From contig NC_092047.1 of NCBI RefSeq assembly GCF_003086295.3, forward strand, positions 117,158,449 to 117,222,448: a DNA stretch of 64,000 nucleotides, written 5' to 3'. Positions 1 to 13,489 of this stretch are shown piece after piece. This stretch comes from Arachis hypogaea. Its lineage: Eukaryota; Streptophyta; Magnoliopsida; Fabales; Fabaceae. The notes beneath the pieces were generated by a model. That model ran no database searches, was not told the origin of the DNA, and was given only the letters and a program-made list of their open reading frames with translations. A program made the translations under genes and the position numbers. How positions within the stretch are numbered: the stretch's first letter is position 1; each line of letters opens with the position of its first letter.

Positions 1-3000
1 TAACAGAAAAAGGATGAATATAAATCTTCATTACTATCAAATAAAGAAACACATAAATTTGGCTAATTATGAGATTGTGATAACAGTCACCATCTTCCAC
101 ATTTGCAAACTGTGATGGAACCAAACTTTCATTGTTACACTAACATGATTTATACTAGATTTAGTACTAGAAAATGATGATGTTTCAGTTATTAGTCTTT
201 TTTTTTTTTTTTCGCAAATTCGAATTTTACAAAGATTCATCGGTCATATTCTTTTTGAAGTAAAAAGGTTCAACACAATAAAATGGAACAATAATAGAAC
301 AAAAAAACTAAATAGTAAGTATAAAAATTAATCCATATTCATTACCATCAACAATTATTATGATCAACTTCGTTTTACTCTTTATAGCTCATAAATGACT
401 TGTTAATAACTTCCGCAATTTCTGCTTCTTTGACTCCTCAAGATTTTGTTATTCTTTTTCTATTCATATGTGCCAAATAATAACAAAAATATCAATTAGC
501 CACCTATTACTCTCCTCCTTTTTTACTGTCGTTCATGTTCAGCTCTCAAAGTGTTGTTTAATTGTCCCTAAAATAGTCTACAATTTACCATAGTCAAATA
601 ACTATGTACACCATATCTGTCAAGTAAACTCACAATGAAAAAACAAGTGGTGAAAGTCTTTTTACTAATTTTTAATTATTAAAAAATATTTTTTGCTTTA
701 AATAAACATCAAAGAGACTTATTATCCTATAACAATCCTTTAAAAGAAGGTTTATGCCATAGTGATTAATCTTACGTGGCATCCTCACGATTTTTTTCAA
801 ATTTTTAATGTATGATCTTTGTTACAATAACACCCCATTATCAAACCATCCTCATTCCACATTTTCACTACTCCTCTGAACATTGTGCCTGAGTTTTCAT
901 TTTTCCTTTAGTTTTTGATGTCTTGGCTTTTATATTTTCAGAGTAATTTAGGAACTAAGGCAAAAGAAGGTCTTGCTGTGTAGCTACTGTGGAAGGTTTG
1001 CATCCACCCACTCTATTGAGTTTTTATTAGTTTTTTATTTGTTCAATTGCTTAAATTTATTTTTTGCTTTTGCTTATTATTATTCTTCTACTTATTATTA
1101 CCTTATCTATCCTCCTTCCTCTCAAGTTTGGCTATGTTCTTCACTCTTCAGGGTGGTAGTTTCAATTCTCAATTTTTGGGTCTTTTTCCTTCTAAAACTG
1201 GGTTAATTTTTTAGAGAAAATTCTCCTTTATCGCTGTATCTGAGATATTATACGTATATATCTTTTCATTCATAATTAAAGCTTATTTGTGAAAATAGTA
1301 TTATCCTATGGACTACAATTTTTATATTATGCATTTGAATAAGATTTTGAAGTGAAATAAGTCTAAGTTATGTTGTATATATGGCAACGAACACACTCCA
1401 TTTTAATCATCAAATATTAATTATAGACATACTATGCTTAGATTCACCGTCTTTAGAAAATTTGTTGATGAACTAAATTCCCATTTTTGACATGGTCGAG
1501 ATTGAACCACTTATTATTGTCCTGCAACTTTCAAGTCTAGAAAATAAAATGGTGATACTAATTACTTTTGGTATGATTGGTTAATGCCTTTCTTTTAAGT
1601 CTTAACTTTGGATGGTTTGTTCATCATAAATTCATAGACTGTTTTTTCTTGAATTCTATTTTTTTGGCTGTCCTTAATGATTATGAGTCTTTTTGGACTA
1701 TGTTTATGAGTTTGTTTAACTTATAAACTTAATTCTTTTTGAACAAAAATCCACGTTCATCTCTTTTTTTCTTTTTATTTTTTTACATAATTAAAATAGT
1801 GTCTAGAAAATATTCTTGGTGCTTTTAGTTTTTCTTTATTTCGTGTATAACTTTCAAGTAAGTATTTGCCTTGATTACTATTTTGATATCTATACAGTAT
1901 ATCCAAAGTCCCAAAAATTACCAAATAAGCCTTTAACTTTTTTTTGTCTTCTCCGGTGGTTAGCTAGACATGGAAACTACTTACCACAGTTGTGAAAAAT
2001 AATTTGTTTATTGGTTGGAGTTGTAGCAATAACTTTCGGTTAATATTTAAGACATATCATACCAAGTTATCTTTTGGCAATGTCATATAATACAACTTAA
2101 AATAGTTCAACAGAATAATTGATTATATGTTGAATCTGTTTTTGACCAATTTTTGGCACATAATATATTTATTTGAAAATTGCATAAGATAATGTAGGTT
2201 ATCAAGTTTCTAGCTTCCCTTTTATTGCTTTTTCGATTTTTTTTTCCAAATTCATTTGACCCTTTATATGATATTAATAATTTCATTAGTTGATTATAGA
2301 AAGACAAAAGGTCAAACTTGATGGTTTTAAATTCCAATCTCTTTGAGGAATGGCCTAATTTTATTGCTTCTCAATTTTAGTATTTGTTTGAAGAATTTTT
2401 TTACGCATGGAGGTGTTGGAGTTAAATTTTGATTTATTTCCTAATAGTGATGTAAATGTTAGTATCACTACTATCTTGAACATATTATATATAAGGTATT
2501 TTCATAATTGCTATTCATTAATTTTTCTTTTTCATGTTCTTTATTGTTCATTATTTTCTTCTGATTTTGAACTTAGTGTTAATTCTGGTCCTGATAAGAT
2601 GCTTCTTGGTCTCTAATTTTTAATGTAGGCTGTCTTTAGATTGACATAACTAGATAGAGTAACAGAGTATTTATCACGATATATTAGGGAGCATCATGAA
2701 TAATGAGTAAGTTTAATTCAATGATTAGTTCTCATCAACTATGGCTCTTTTCATATTTATGTGTGATGGTTCTTTGGAAGAATCTAAATTTCATTGTTGA
2801 TTAGGTTTATATCGATTCTTGATTTTTTTTTTGAGAAAAAAGTATTACATAATTATTTTTTTTTCTTTGGATATCATTACTCTGTTTATGATTTTTGGAA
2901 TGGGGTACTTTTGTTGTCTATTGGGTGCCACAAGCTTTAATACTATTTGTTGCTATGGTAAATACAAAAAACTAAGCTTGGTGGCTAGAGAGTAGTAATA

Positions 3001-5118
3001 ATTATAAGAATTTTGTTGTTATTTTTCATGATTAATTTTACATCTCATTCTTAGATGTGTTTCTAGGTTGGTTGATATGGATTCTATAGCATAGCCATAC
3101 CAACATCGCTCACTTTTAACTTAATTTTACACATTTTTTTACATGTTTAATTTTGCACCTTTATTTTGATATTAATAAAGTATAGATAGATGTAATTGGT
3201 CCTCTAATAATTACTAACTGAATCATTTTAACTTAAAACACTTCAATAATAGCCCTAAAATGGGCCTTTAAATTCTTCTAATCAATTAAAAGGGCATTTG
3301 GAAGTTGGAACCACCTAACAGGAACAATGCATACCAAATTCTTATGGAATCTCCTTCTCGTCGAGTTCTTAACTTCATAGTTCACATCTTTTTATGGAGA
3401 TATTGATGACTTAGTGTAACTATCAGTTTATGACTTAGTGTAATTATCAGTTTTTGAATCAGCTTAAAAAATTAAGAAACCCTTTCTCTCATATTATCTT
3501 TTGTTTACTACTACTACTAATAATAATAATTATAATAAATATGATTATTAATTAATATTAAATAAATATTTCTCTAACATCTTTTTTTTTAGTATTTCTC
3601 AAGGTATGATTAATAAGGAATTTATACATTTTTATTAATTAGAATATTTTAAAAATATTGATCTTTTTGGTAAACAATTTTCACATAAAGCCTTGCTTTT
3701 TGTTAAAGTTTTTCGACTTAATAGCAACAATATTATTTCATTAAAACTATCATCTTGTTTATAAGGTAATATCAAGTTTGACAATGGTTAGAAAGAGTTC
3801 TGCAAAGCATACAAGTTGGAACAATTATTTGTTACATTATCAAGGGTCAAATAAAAAAAGAGGTATTATAATTCTTAATCAAATAAAAAAAGCACTATAA
3901 TGCTTATTCAAAACAATAGTTTGATGCCCAACAGCAGTACTATAAAGTTTAAATGTAGTATTTAACAGAGGTCTTTAATAATATTGCATGATGTGATACT
4001 TAGCTTTATTTATTTTTGTTCACATACAGCGACAATGCACGATATATTTTGTCATTTTTTCATAATTATATAAGCATATTTCTTTGAAGTAATGAAGATA
4101 GATGGTTAAATCCTTTTTTTTATGGATTACGGTAGTTGGTTAACATATTTTTATTTAAATCACAAACTCAAATTTCATTCTCATCTTCCTTCTGATTTGA
4201 TACTTATGCCAATCTTTTATAATATTTTTGGTATCTTGCGACTCTTTTGAATAAAAGTTATATACATATAGTTTGTGAAATTACTTTTCACTTTGTTCGT
4301 GTCTTTTAGTAAGTGCTTTGAATCTAAATATCATGGTTTTAGACCTTTTTTCAATAAAAAAAAATAATAACTGATAATAAGAAGTAATCTTCTTAAGAAC
4401 ATACCCTATTAGTTTTGATGTGTCAGAATATTTACTCTTCGTTTTTAAAGAAAAAAATTGATAAAAATTAATCTCATGTTTATATGTCCAAGTAGTCATA
4501 TTGAAGATTAAAAAAGGATAATCATTTTCATCTTATAGCAATTTTGTTTGATTGAATATGATTATTTATTTTTATTATTTTTTATTTGAAACTGTTTTTC
4601 AGCATTTGAGTTTTTGATATCGAAGTTTTTAAAAGGTTTTTTTTTTTTTTTGTCTTAAAAAGGAGAAAAATTAAAAAAGAACAATGAATTTAGTACATAA
4701 GAGTTTTGAAACAAATATAAAAATTAAAAAATAATGAAAATTATGGGATTATTCTGTATAGTTTTCATTATTTGAAAAAAAAAATAACTTTATTATTATA
4801 ATGCAAATTGAATTGTATTTTAGCTTTAGATTTTTTTAGTATTTGTGTTGATTCGTAAACTTTTTTTTATATGAGACTTTAATATTAAATTATTTTGTTC
4901 ACAACTTCATTATATAATTATATTATAATGTATTTATTATAATTAAGTCATATTTTTATTTTATTTTATTTATTTTTGTAATTTTTTTTAAAAAGTAAAA
5001 TCACATATTCTTATTTTTATGATCTAATTTTATATATATATATATAAATAAAAGTCTATATCAAGTCCTTAATCTAATAATATTTTAATATTAAATATTT
5101 TTCATTATAATTATGATA
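1..5118. other. AT-rich region without a recognisable gene
   Basis: No open frame here looks like a protein; the longest are about 60-80 codons and low in complexity. The stretch is rich in T- and A-runs. It ends at a Helitron 3' terminus, so much of it could be Helitron body whose 5' end lies outside the window. I could not find a matching 5' terminus inside it. Confidence 0.5.
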
Positions 5119-5147
5119 CCCGTGCATCGCACGGGCACTTCTCTAGT
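5119..5147 (+). mobile_element. Helitron 3' terminus (hairpin plus CTAG-T)
   Basis: A perfect 7-bp stem, CCCGTGC / GCACGGG around ATC, occupies 5119-5135. It is followed by CACTTCT and then CTAG, with T as the next base (5147). A GC-rich hairpin a few bases before CTRR, with insertion before T, is the classic Helitron 3' end, and this hairpin sequence is typical of AT-rich dicot Helitrons. The 5' end was not located, so the extent of the element is unknown. It ends about 410 bp before the kinesin start codon. Confidence 0.75.
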
Positions 5148-5336
5148 TATTACTAATTTTTTGTTTTGATCATAATTTTCTTTCATGCTCATATAGAAAT
5201 TGAATTAACTATGATTTTGAAATAACTAGTTGCCCACTCTATGCAAATTGCAAAACTTGGGTGGGCTGAATGTACCAAATCACCCTTGTGTGGGCCTTAG
5301 CAAAAATAAAAAAGACGATTTTTGTTACGAGGAAGA

Positions 5337-5347
5337 TAACCGTTAGT
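5337..5347 (-). promoter_or_regulatory. MSA-like element in the kinesin promoter
   Basis: On the minus strand the sequence reads ACTAACGGTTA. It matches the mitosis-specific activator consensus YCYAACGGYYA at 10 of 11 positions, including the AACGG core. MSA sites bind three-repeat MYB (MYB3R) factors and direct G2/M expression of plant mitotic genes; they work in either orientation. The site lies about 210 bp upstream of the kinesin ATG. No clear TATA box was seen in 5148-5555. Function is inferred from sequence and from the downstream gene. Confidence 0.5.
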
Positions 5348-5555
5348 TTCAAATTTGAATTTATAAAAAAAAGGATTATTTCTTTATTTTATTTTATCGT
5401 AGATGATTAGATCAACTGGGTGAGTTAACCGCGCCACACCCAAATTCAAATTTCACGCTCCATCCACAACACAACGCAACACCCCGCTCTCTTCGTCTTC
5501 CCTTTCCCACAAACCCTAAGTTCCCAAATTGACCCGACCATTTCCGAAGCCAAAC

Positions 5556-8500
5556 ATGGCTTCTCGAAACCAGAACAGGCCTCCTCGCAGCCCCTCTCAC
5601 GTAAGTCCCCATTTCCCCCCTTTCATCTAATTTCAGCATCGATTTCATTCACTGATAGTGATAATAATTTTCGAATCTAAGGCAATTTCTTCTTCGGATT
5701 TTTTTGTTTGTTTTATTTTAGAAGAAGGTGGGTTCAGAAGAATTATTCTCGGATAAGCGTCGAAGGATCGGAGCTGACAAGATGGAGAGACAAGGAGCCA
5801 CTGGAGGTAGGATAAGGACGCCATTTTCCTCCGTTAACAACCGCACGGATGCCGCAAGTGAGGCCGGAAGCGCCGAACCCTCTGAGTGTGATACCATTGA
5901 GTTCACCAAGGAGGACGTAGCGGCCTTGTTGAATGAGAAGATGAAGAAGGGGAATCCTTATGATAATAAGGTACTTTGACAATCTTAATGAATTTGTGTT
6001 ATCTGGGCGGTGGATCTTATTTGGACAATTTTTTTTTGCTGAAGTACTTAGGTGGTTGTTGTTATGCTGGTGTTTTAGTTTCATAGTGTTTTCCCAACTC
6101 GTTTTGCAGAAAAAGATGGAGCAGATGACTGACCTGATAAAGCGGCTTAAGCTTTGCGTTCGCTGGTTTAAGAAAATTGAAGAAGGAGATGCCCAAGAAA
6201 AGCAGAGGCTTGGTTCTGAACTAGAGGCAGCTCAGAAGAAGTGCAATGATATTGGTATTGTGTTTCTCTCTTGACTATGTGGACTTTTTCGGTGACAACT
6301 GATAAGTTGATTGGATGTGTTGTTGAAAATATCTGATTTTTGTTAAATATGTGGTTGAATGCTAGCTTCTTTGAATTATACTATTATTACGCTGTGGCAT
6401 CCAAGATGCAGAGTATTATCCGTGAATATGGATGTCTTTCTTTAGTATAACTGTCTAATGATTTCAAATTCCTAACAAAATTTGATGTTGAAGAAAGCTT
6501 CAATTTTCTACCTTGTTGCTTTGGCTGCTTTTTCTAAAAGTCTACATAGTACTTACATTTCCTTTGACATGTTATAAGAAATTGATACCATTAGACCAAC
6601 CATTTATTCATTAAATACTCATGTTTTTCTCAGAGATTGAGTTGAAGAATATGATGGAGGAATTGAACAAGAGAATCTCTGATTTAGAAGAGAGAATTGC
6701 AAAGGAAGAATCAGATAAGTTGGTAAGAATGCCTGGTTGAATATCCCAATTGAAGAGTCTATTTTTGCCCCTCTTGCCTAATGGCCTAAGTTTTCTTGGA
6801 TTTAAAACCAGGAAGCAGATAATCGTTATAGAGAAGAAAAGGAAGCAAGGAATGCGGCTGAGAAAGTTTGTAAAGAGAAATCCACTGAGCTTGAGCGGAT
6901 TCAGGGCGAGAAATCAGCTGCTGAGCGAAAGGTAATACTGTGCTATATTCTAGAAAAGATAGTCATTGATAAACTGGTCAAATATGTCAGGCAAAAATAT
7001 TTCTCTTGGGTTATTCCTCACTTGATTTAATAATGCTAGTCAGTTATTTGATTCCTGGTGATTCCCTCATTGTTATTTATTTATCATTTTTTCTTTGAAA
7101 CTGTTGAGTTTTGCAGGCAAATTCAAATGAGGACTTGTACAAAAGATCACAGGAGTACAATATGAGTCTGCAGCAGTACAATAGTCGTCTTCAGTCAGAT
7201 CTTGAAGCAGCTAAGGAAGCACAGAGAAAACTTGAAACAGAGAAAGCAACTGCTGTTGAAAGCCTTAGTCTTGCTAGAGGTCACAATAAGATACTGCAGA
7301 ATGAGTTGGCGACTCTTAAAGTAAGTTTTTTCAGTCTGATCTTTCTTTCTTTCACCTGCTAATGCAGTTATGCTGTTTTCTGTGCTGGCATCGTTCTTCA
7401 TGATGGCACTGGAATTCAACTTGTACTCTGATTCCTAACATGTCATAAAATCTTATTGTGAAAATAGGAAATACTTTTGATTTGAGCATTACGCTGTTAC
7501 GTGCTTTTCAATTATTGGCATTAGCTTCCAGTTGTTGTCTTTGTATAGCATTCTAAAGTTTGTTCACTCCCTTTTTCATATTTGGTTTTTCAGGCTTCAC
7601 AGAGTGAAGCTCTAAATGAGAAAGAAAAATTAGCAAATGAACTAAAATGTCTTCGTGAGGAGTTAAAACAAATCAGAGATGACCGTGATTGTCAACAGAA
7701 GCAAGTAAAGAATTTAACAGCAGAAGTAGCAAAGTACAAAGAATTTACTGGGGAATCATGTAAACAATTGGATTCCTTGATAGATAAAACAAACGCCCTT
7801 GAGGTTTGTACAGATTTCCAGCTTTGTAATTTTTTATCCTTTTTATTAATTATGTGCACTCCTGTGACCATAAGTCACAATATCATAATAGAGTGGGCTT
7901 TCTTTATAGGAGACTTGTTCTTCTCAAAGGGAGAGAATATTCACACTCGAGCAGCACCTGGCAACTGAAAGGGAGAAGTTAAAGGTAAGGCAATTGACTT
8001 ATATGTATCACATATTCTTACCTTTGTGGCTTTGCTAAAATTTTATCGGAAATAATTAAATGGTATTTATATATATAGTCCTCATTTGATTACTAGATTT
8101 GATGCTAACATCTATTTTATTTCTTTTAGATGGCTGATATGTCTGTATCAGAAACAAGAACAGTGTTTGAAGATCAGAAAAGAATCATACGTGAACTGCA
8201 GGATAAATTAGCAGATAAAGAATCTCAAATAGTTGAAGGAGATAAGCTGAGGAAAAAACTTCACAACACCATTCTGGTAATACTTTTTTGCCAAGTAATT
8301 GGTATCATCTCCACATTCCCTCTTCAGTTGTGAGGCAATATATTCTAACCAATGGTCATTATTCTAATTTTCAAATTGTAGGAGCTAAAAGGAAATATTC
8401 GCGTGTTCTGCCGGGTGAGACCTTTGCTACCAGATGACGGCACAGGAACTGATATGGTCGTTTCTTACCCTACATCAACAGAATCACTTGGCCGGGGAAT

Positions 8501-10275
8501 TGAATTGGTTCAAAATGGTATATGCTCAAATTTCTTTGCACCATTCTCTCTGTTATGATTTTCACTTAGTGTCTATGCTTGCCAAACAAGTATAACAATG
8601 CCATCGTTGATGATCAACAGGGCAGAAGTACCCTTTTACATTTGACAAGGTGTTTAATCACGACGCTTCTCAGAATGACGTATTCCTAGAGATATCCCAG
8701 CTGGTGCAGAGTGCACTTGATGGATACAAGGTTGATTTTTTACTTTGACATGTCATACTCAACACTTATCTTTTCTTTTTGGTACAAACTGCATTGACAA
8801 GAGGATCATGGCTTGTTATGGCAGGTGTGTATCTTTGCGTATGGGCAAACGGGTTCAGGCAAAACTTATACAATGATGGGCAGGCCTGATGCTCCAGATT
8901 TGAAAGGGTTGATACCACGTTCTCTGGAACAGATATTCCAGACAAGCCAATCTCTGAAAGATCAGGGTTGGAAGTACAAAATGCAGGTTGGTACCTAGTA
9001 TACTTCGTCCTGGTTTTCATGTGGTTATACCTATGAATGGGAGCTGAAATATTTTGTTAACATTTGTAGGCATCAATCTTGGAAATATATAATGAGACCA
9101 TCCGGGATTTGTTATCAAATAGGCCATGTGGGATTGACCAGACACGAACAGACAATGGTGTTTCTGGCAAGCAGTACAATATTAAACATGATGCAAACGG
9201 AAACACACACGTTTCTGACCTAACCATTGTGGATGTTTGTAGCGTGAACGAGATTTCCTCACTCCTAAAACAGGCTGCCCAATGCAGGTATGGTTTGGTT
9301 TATATATGTTGGATCCTCCAATATAATGCAAGAACCTGTGTGCTCTTTCACATGAATTGCAAATGAAATATTGTTCTCTTCCAAGTTCCAGCTACTCATA
9401 TACATAATACATTTTTGTTCTTGTTCTACAATTTACTTATAACTTAAGATTTTTGTGCCCTCTTTCAGGTCTGTGGGAAGGACACAGATGAATGAGCATT
9501 CATCTAGAAGCCATTTTGTCTTCACTTTGCGTATTTGTGGGATAAATGAGGTACTTGACTCCTAATACACATTGATAAAACTTTTATTTTTCATTCTGAG
9601 ACACACTTCTAAATCTTTGTACTGTTTTTTTGTCTTAATACTTTATTTTCTGATGCGTGTAGAATACTGAACAACAAGTACAAGGTGTCTTAAATCTGAT
9701 TGATCTTGCTGGAAGTGAAAGACTTTCAAGGAGTGGGGCAACTGGGGACCGGTTGAAGGAAACTCAGGTATCAATTTGATTTGCATTGTTCAACAAAACA
9801 GTAATTAATGCTTGTAATAAAAAAGAGATAGTAACTAATTTTGTTTTGCTGCAACATTCAGGCTATCAATAAAAGTCTATCATCTTTGAGTGATGTAATA
9901 TTCGCTTTGGCAAAGAAAGAAGAGCATGTTCCTTTCAGGAATTCAAAACTTACATACCTTCTTCAGGTATGATTCTTAAATTTGTTACATACTACATAGA
10001 TGTCCATACTACTTAAATTTCTATGTTCTATGTCCATACTACATAGGTATGATTCTTAAATTTGTTACATGCTACTTAACTTTCTATGTTGTATCCATGT
10101 GCATTTGCAGCCATGTCTTGCTGGTGATTCAAAAACATTGATGTTTGTCAACATTGCACCTGATCAATCATCAACCAGCGAGTCGCTTTGCTCGCTTCGT
10201 TTCGCAGCCAGAGTCAATGCGTGTGAAATCGGGGTTCCAAGGCGTCAAACTCAGACAGCCACATATCATCCATAA
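5556..10275 (+). CDS. Kinesin-14, C-terminal motor (ATK1/KIN14-like), 17 exons
   Basis: This is a minus-end-directed microtubule motor of the kinesin-14 family, which in plants organises spindle and phragmoplast microtubules. Exons read as 5556-5600, 5722-5970, 6110-6254, 6634-6722, 6812-6931, 7117-7320, 7594-7803, 7910-7984, 8130-8276, 8382-8517, 8621-8730, 8825-8986, 9070-9287, 9469-9550, 9663-9767, 9862-9966 and 10111-10275. All introns are GT-AG and the sum is 2367 nt, exactly 788 aa, close to the 793 aa of Arabidopsis ATK1. The basic, low-complexity N terminus (about 1-95) is followed by coiled coil to about 425. The motor starts at the neck motif [14 protein letters not shown] (about 429). 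The P-loop GQTGSGKT is at 517-524, switch I NEHSSRSH at 645-652 and switch II DLAGSE at 678-683. The C terminus reads [11 protein letters not shown], as in the family. The start is the first ATG, in [15 protein letters not shown]. All catalytic motifs are intact. The gene converges with the TauE/SafE gene. Confidence 0.93.
9965..10072 (+). repeat. 80-bp offset duplication copying the intron-16 splice donor
   Basis: About 25 bp beginning AGGTATGATT at the exon 16/intron 16 junction recurs at 10045-10070. The intron therefore holds a second exact copy of the donor context 80 bp downstream. Using the second donor would add 80 nt and shift the frame. The surrounding 'ccatactac' words are also repeated. 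Confidence 0.75.
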
Positions 10276-11498
10276 CCCAAAAATAAAACTGTTATTTATA
10301 TATTAGTGTTTGGAAAAAAAAATGCTATTCTTTCATGGTGCTTTGATAGATGTAAGAGTGTAACATTTTAGAGAAATGGGGCTTGTGTAGTTTGTTTGTA
10401 AAGAGGCTTAGATTTAGCCTCCAAAAGAAAGTACTAATGATTTGTATCATTTAGCTGACCATAATAGTCACCTTTTCATTATTTTAGCAGTGTTGACCAT
10501 TCTTAAAATAAAACTTTCATCCTGTGAATTGTTCTTGAGGGAAAGCTCTACATAGAACAACACAAATCCTTACTCCTTTTCTTCTGCCTCTTTTTTTCTA
10601 AGAGGGATGAAACTTCGTTTTGAAGAAAATTGTGAATAAATAAAGGAATACGGATGATAGGAAAATAAGAAATAAATAAATACTAAGGCATGAACTTGTG
10701 TATATTAATAGAGTTGAATTTGAGTAACTGTCAATTCCGTGAGCATTTTTAGTAAAAGTATTTAATCTAAAGAAATATTCCTTCCATTAAGATTAAGATT
10801 ATTAAAATGAATAACAATTTCTAGTCTTTTAACATTTTATAAAAATATGTATAAAGCCTGTTAAGACTTGTTAACATGAATAACCTATAAGAAATAATTG
10901 AATGTTAGAATTTAAAAAGAAATATGACTATTAACTTTTTTTTCCAATTCATTACTAAAATTTATAGCCTACTTTTAGGTATCCCAACATAAAAAGATAA
11001 TAGTGATATGTGGGTAAAATGGTATCAAACGTCAAAGAACTGAAATGATAATCAATTTGAAATATATGTTAACCTTAAAAAATAAAAGAATATAAAAAGA
11101 ATAAGAGAATCTGAGATACCATATTCTGTTGTGAGCAACAGAACCGAGAAACGTAAATTTTTCTATTTCTTGAATTTACTCATCCCTTCTTTCTTAATTG
11201 TGTTTAGGTACTGTACTCTCTTTTCTTCAATAAGAATTTCTCTAACGAAATAATGACAAAGTTACATTCATGTGATTCATCTTCCCGGAAGCTGTTATAT
11301 GTTATTGCACATGGATATTACATGTCAGAATATAATAGCAGTCAAGCCTATGCTACATATTAATTTCACTCTCATAAGCTTGGCTACATTATCTATCTTA
11401 GTAATTTGTTTCCGTGACTCTCAGTAAGTCCAAAATTGCACTCCATGTACCATGTATGTAATTAAAAAAAAAAAAAACTAAGGTTATAAAACTGAAAT
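10276..11498. other. Intergenic region between two convergent genes
   Basis: It holds the 3' flanks of the kinesin and TauE/SafE genes. AATAAA is at 10282-10287, only a few bases past the kinesin stop, and further AATAAA-like words occur later, so the poly(A) site is unclear. No gene or clear repeat was seen. Confidence 0.6.
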
Positions 11499-13101
11499 TC
11501 AGCATGGTTGGTTGAACCCCATGTATTTCCCTGACTTGTAGTCCTTCCAAATATCCATGGCTCCAAAGCTAGTCATTAGGACATTGCTGAGTGTCATCAC
11601 TAAGCTAACAGAAAATACTATCAAGGATGGTCTTCCATATTCTTTGATTGCTCTATGCAGCACTAATAACCCAAGGAGTGATGCAATGAAACATATTATG
11701 GCCAATGTTACTGCTGTCTCTATGTATTCCATTCCCAACATTACATATTGCAATGCTGACATGGTAGATGAGAAGAACACCATGAATGAGCATGTTGCTG
11801 CTGTTACCTGCACAACCAATATATTCGAAATTAAAACTCCGAACTCAGATTAATCATAATTAATGTCATAAGTGAGATTTACCTCAGGAGGTACTCCAAC
11901 CTGAATGAGAAGTGGACTTATGAGCATTCCACCACCAATTCCAAATACACCACCCAGCATCCCTGCTAGTAGTGCCATCACTGGAAAAATCATCTTATTT
12001 GGTTGCCCACTTCTGCTTAGGCATGGACCCTGCATAATCAAATTTCAAGGGAAGTTGAGTAACTTAGTTGAATAGAGAAGCTTCTATTCTAAATTCTAAT
12101 GTGATGTTCACTAACTTCTTTTCTAAGCACAATCCAGGCAGTGAAAACTATAGCCAGAGGTACTTGAACTGATGAGAGGATCCAAAATCCAACACCACAT
12201 GCCTCCATTGGAATTATACTCTGCACAATTTCACAATTCAAAGTATCTGATTAAATAAATCTGCTAGAGCGAAATTGCCTATGGCTATAATAAAAAGAGT
12301 GAAAGAAACTGTTACCTGTCCATATTTATTGCCACGAAGAAGATAGAGGAAGAAGAAACAGAACCAGACTAAAAGCAACACCCCCACTTTCAACCAAGGG
12401 ATACCAAATTTTCTATTCTCTTCAGCAGCAAGAAGAGGCTCAAGACTCTTCAACCCTTCTTCAATCTCTTGTTTGTTCTCCTGAACTAGCCTCTGGCCTT
12501 CTTCATCAGCAGCATTATCCCCATTCTCAACTCCCTCAAACCCTTTCTTCCTAATCTCTTCTGACTCGGCCTTCCAAAGCAGTACCCCATTGATGCAAGT
12601 TTTTGAGGTACACCAAGTGAGAAAGATGGCAAACAACAAAGTGATCAACCATTCTGGGAACACAAGGTTACAGATAACTCCAATGCTCACTCCCAGCAAC
12701 ATACACGGTTCTGACAAGAGGGCTATATCATAATCAATCAATGATTTGCCACCAAATCTAGTACTAGTGGTGCAGAGGAGGTTGCAGAAAACGTTTGCAA
12801 TGGAGCCTCCAGTGACCATGAAAGCAGAGAGAGACGAAGCTGTTTTGAGGTCTAAAGAAGCAACAATGGTGAGTATCGGTATAAAGAGGCCACCACCACC
12901 GATCCCACCAGCACTGGATATGGAAGAAGCCACGAAACATAAGAGTGATGCAAGAAGCATGTGGCCTGATAAAGGTACCTTGGCATGTTCTTGTGATCCA
13001 TTATCATCATAGATTTTCTCCACCGAACTTGTTTGTGATTTTGCAGAGTTGAAGGCTACGATGAAGATGAGAAGGAAGCATGAAAGAGAAGCGTGGTTCA
13101 T
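11499..13101 (-). CDS. TauE/SafE family sulfite exporter-like membrane protein, four exons
   Basis: This is a polytopic membrane permease of the TauE/SafE family (bacterial members export sulfite or organosulfonates; most plant substrates are unknown). Exons on the minus strand are 13101-12316, 12220-12116, 12029-11883 and 11807-11499, all phase 0 with GT-AG introns, giving 448 aa, near the usual plant size of about 450-480. A signal-like hydrophobic N terminus (1-22) precedes the first membrane segment. The two family repeats are marked by GGIGGGG at 65-71 and by FGIGGGMLISP at about 326-336. A charged acidic loop (about 185-240) separates the halves. The C terminus ends in FNQPC and the first ATG was taken as the start. 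All motifs are intact. A TATA box lies 39-46 bp upstream of the ATG. Confidence 0.9.
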
Positions 13102-13139
13102 GATTGGAATCAGTGGTGTGTGGTTTCTGTGTTGTGGGG

Positions 13140-13147
13140 TTTATATA
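13140..13147 (-). promoter_or_regulatory. TATA box of the TauE/SafE gene
   Basis: The minus strand reads TATATAAA, 39-46 bp upstream of the ATG at 13101. This spacing implies a short 5' leader. The LINE insertion begins about 330 bp further upstream. Confidence 0.6.
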
Positions 13148-13489
13148 GTGACACAATTAAAGGAAGAGGAAGCATATGATAAAGAGTATGAATCCAAGTG
13201 AGTAAAAAACAAATAAACAATATTGGACCGAATTCTTTAAATTAGTTAAAACAAGATTTTGCTGTTAAGGATAGTATAAATTAATATTAGCTAATCTTTT
13301 TTTTATCTTTATCTTTTAGAAGATTTAGAATTTTTAATTTAAGTCAATGATAACAACAATGGATGGCTGATCATAAAGGGTAAAATTTTGATATTAAGAA
13401 TGGTGTTGGAAAGAAGAAAAAAATATGAATTAAAAAAATTAATTTCTAATTAAAGTAAAAAACCGTGGAACTTTTATATTACTCGATTT

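Noticed and set aside
973..1206. 77-codon frame
   Set aside because: Phe/Tyr/Leu-rich translation of T-rich DNA with no motif or gene context.
12746..13012. 88-codon plus-strand frame
   Set aside because: Antisense shadow of TauE/SafE exon 1.
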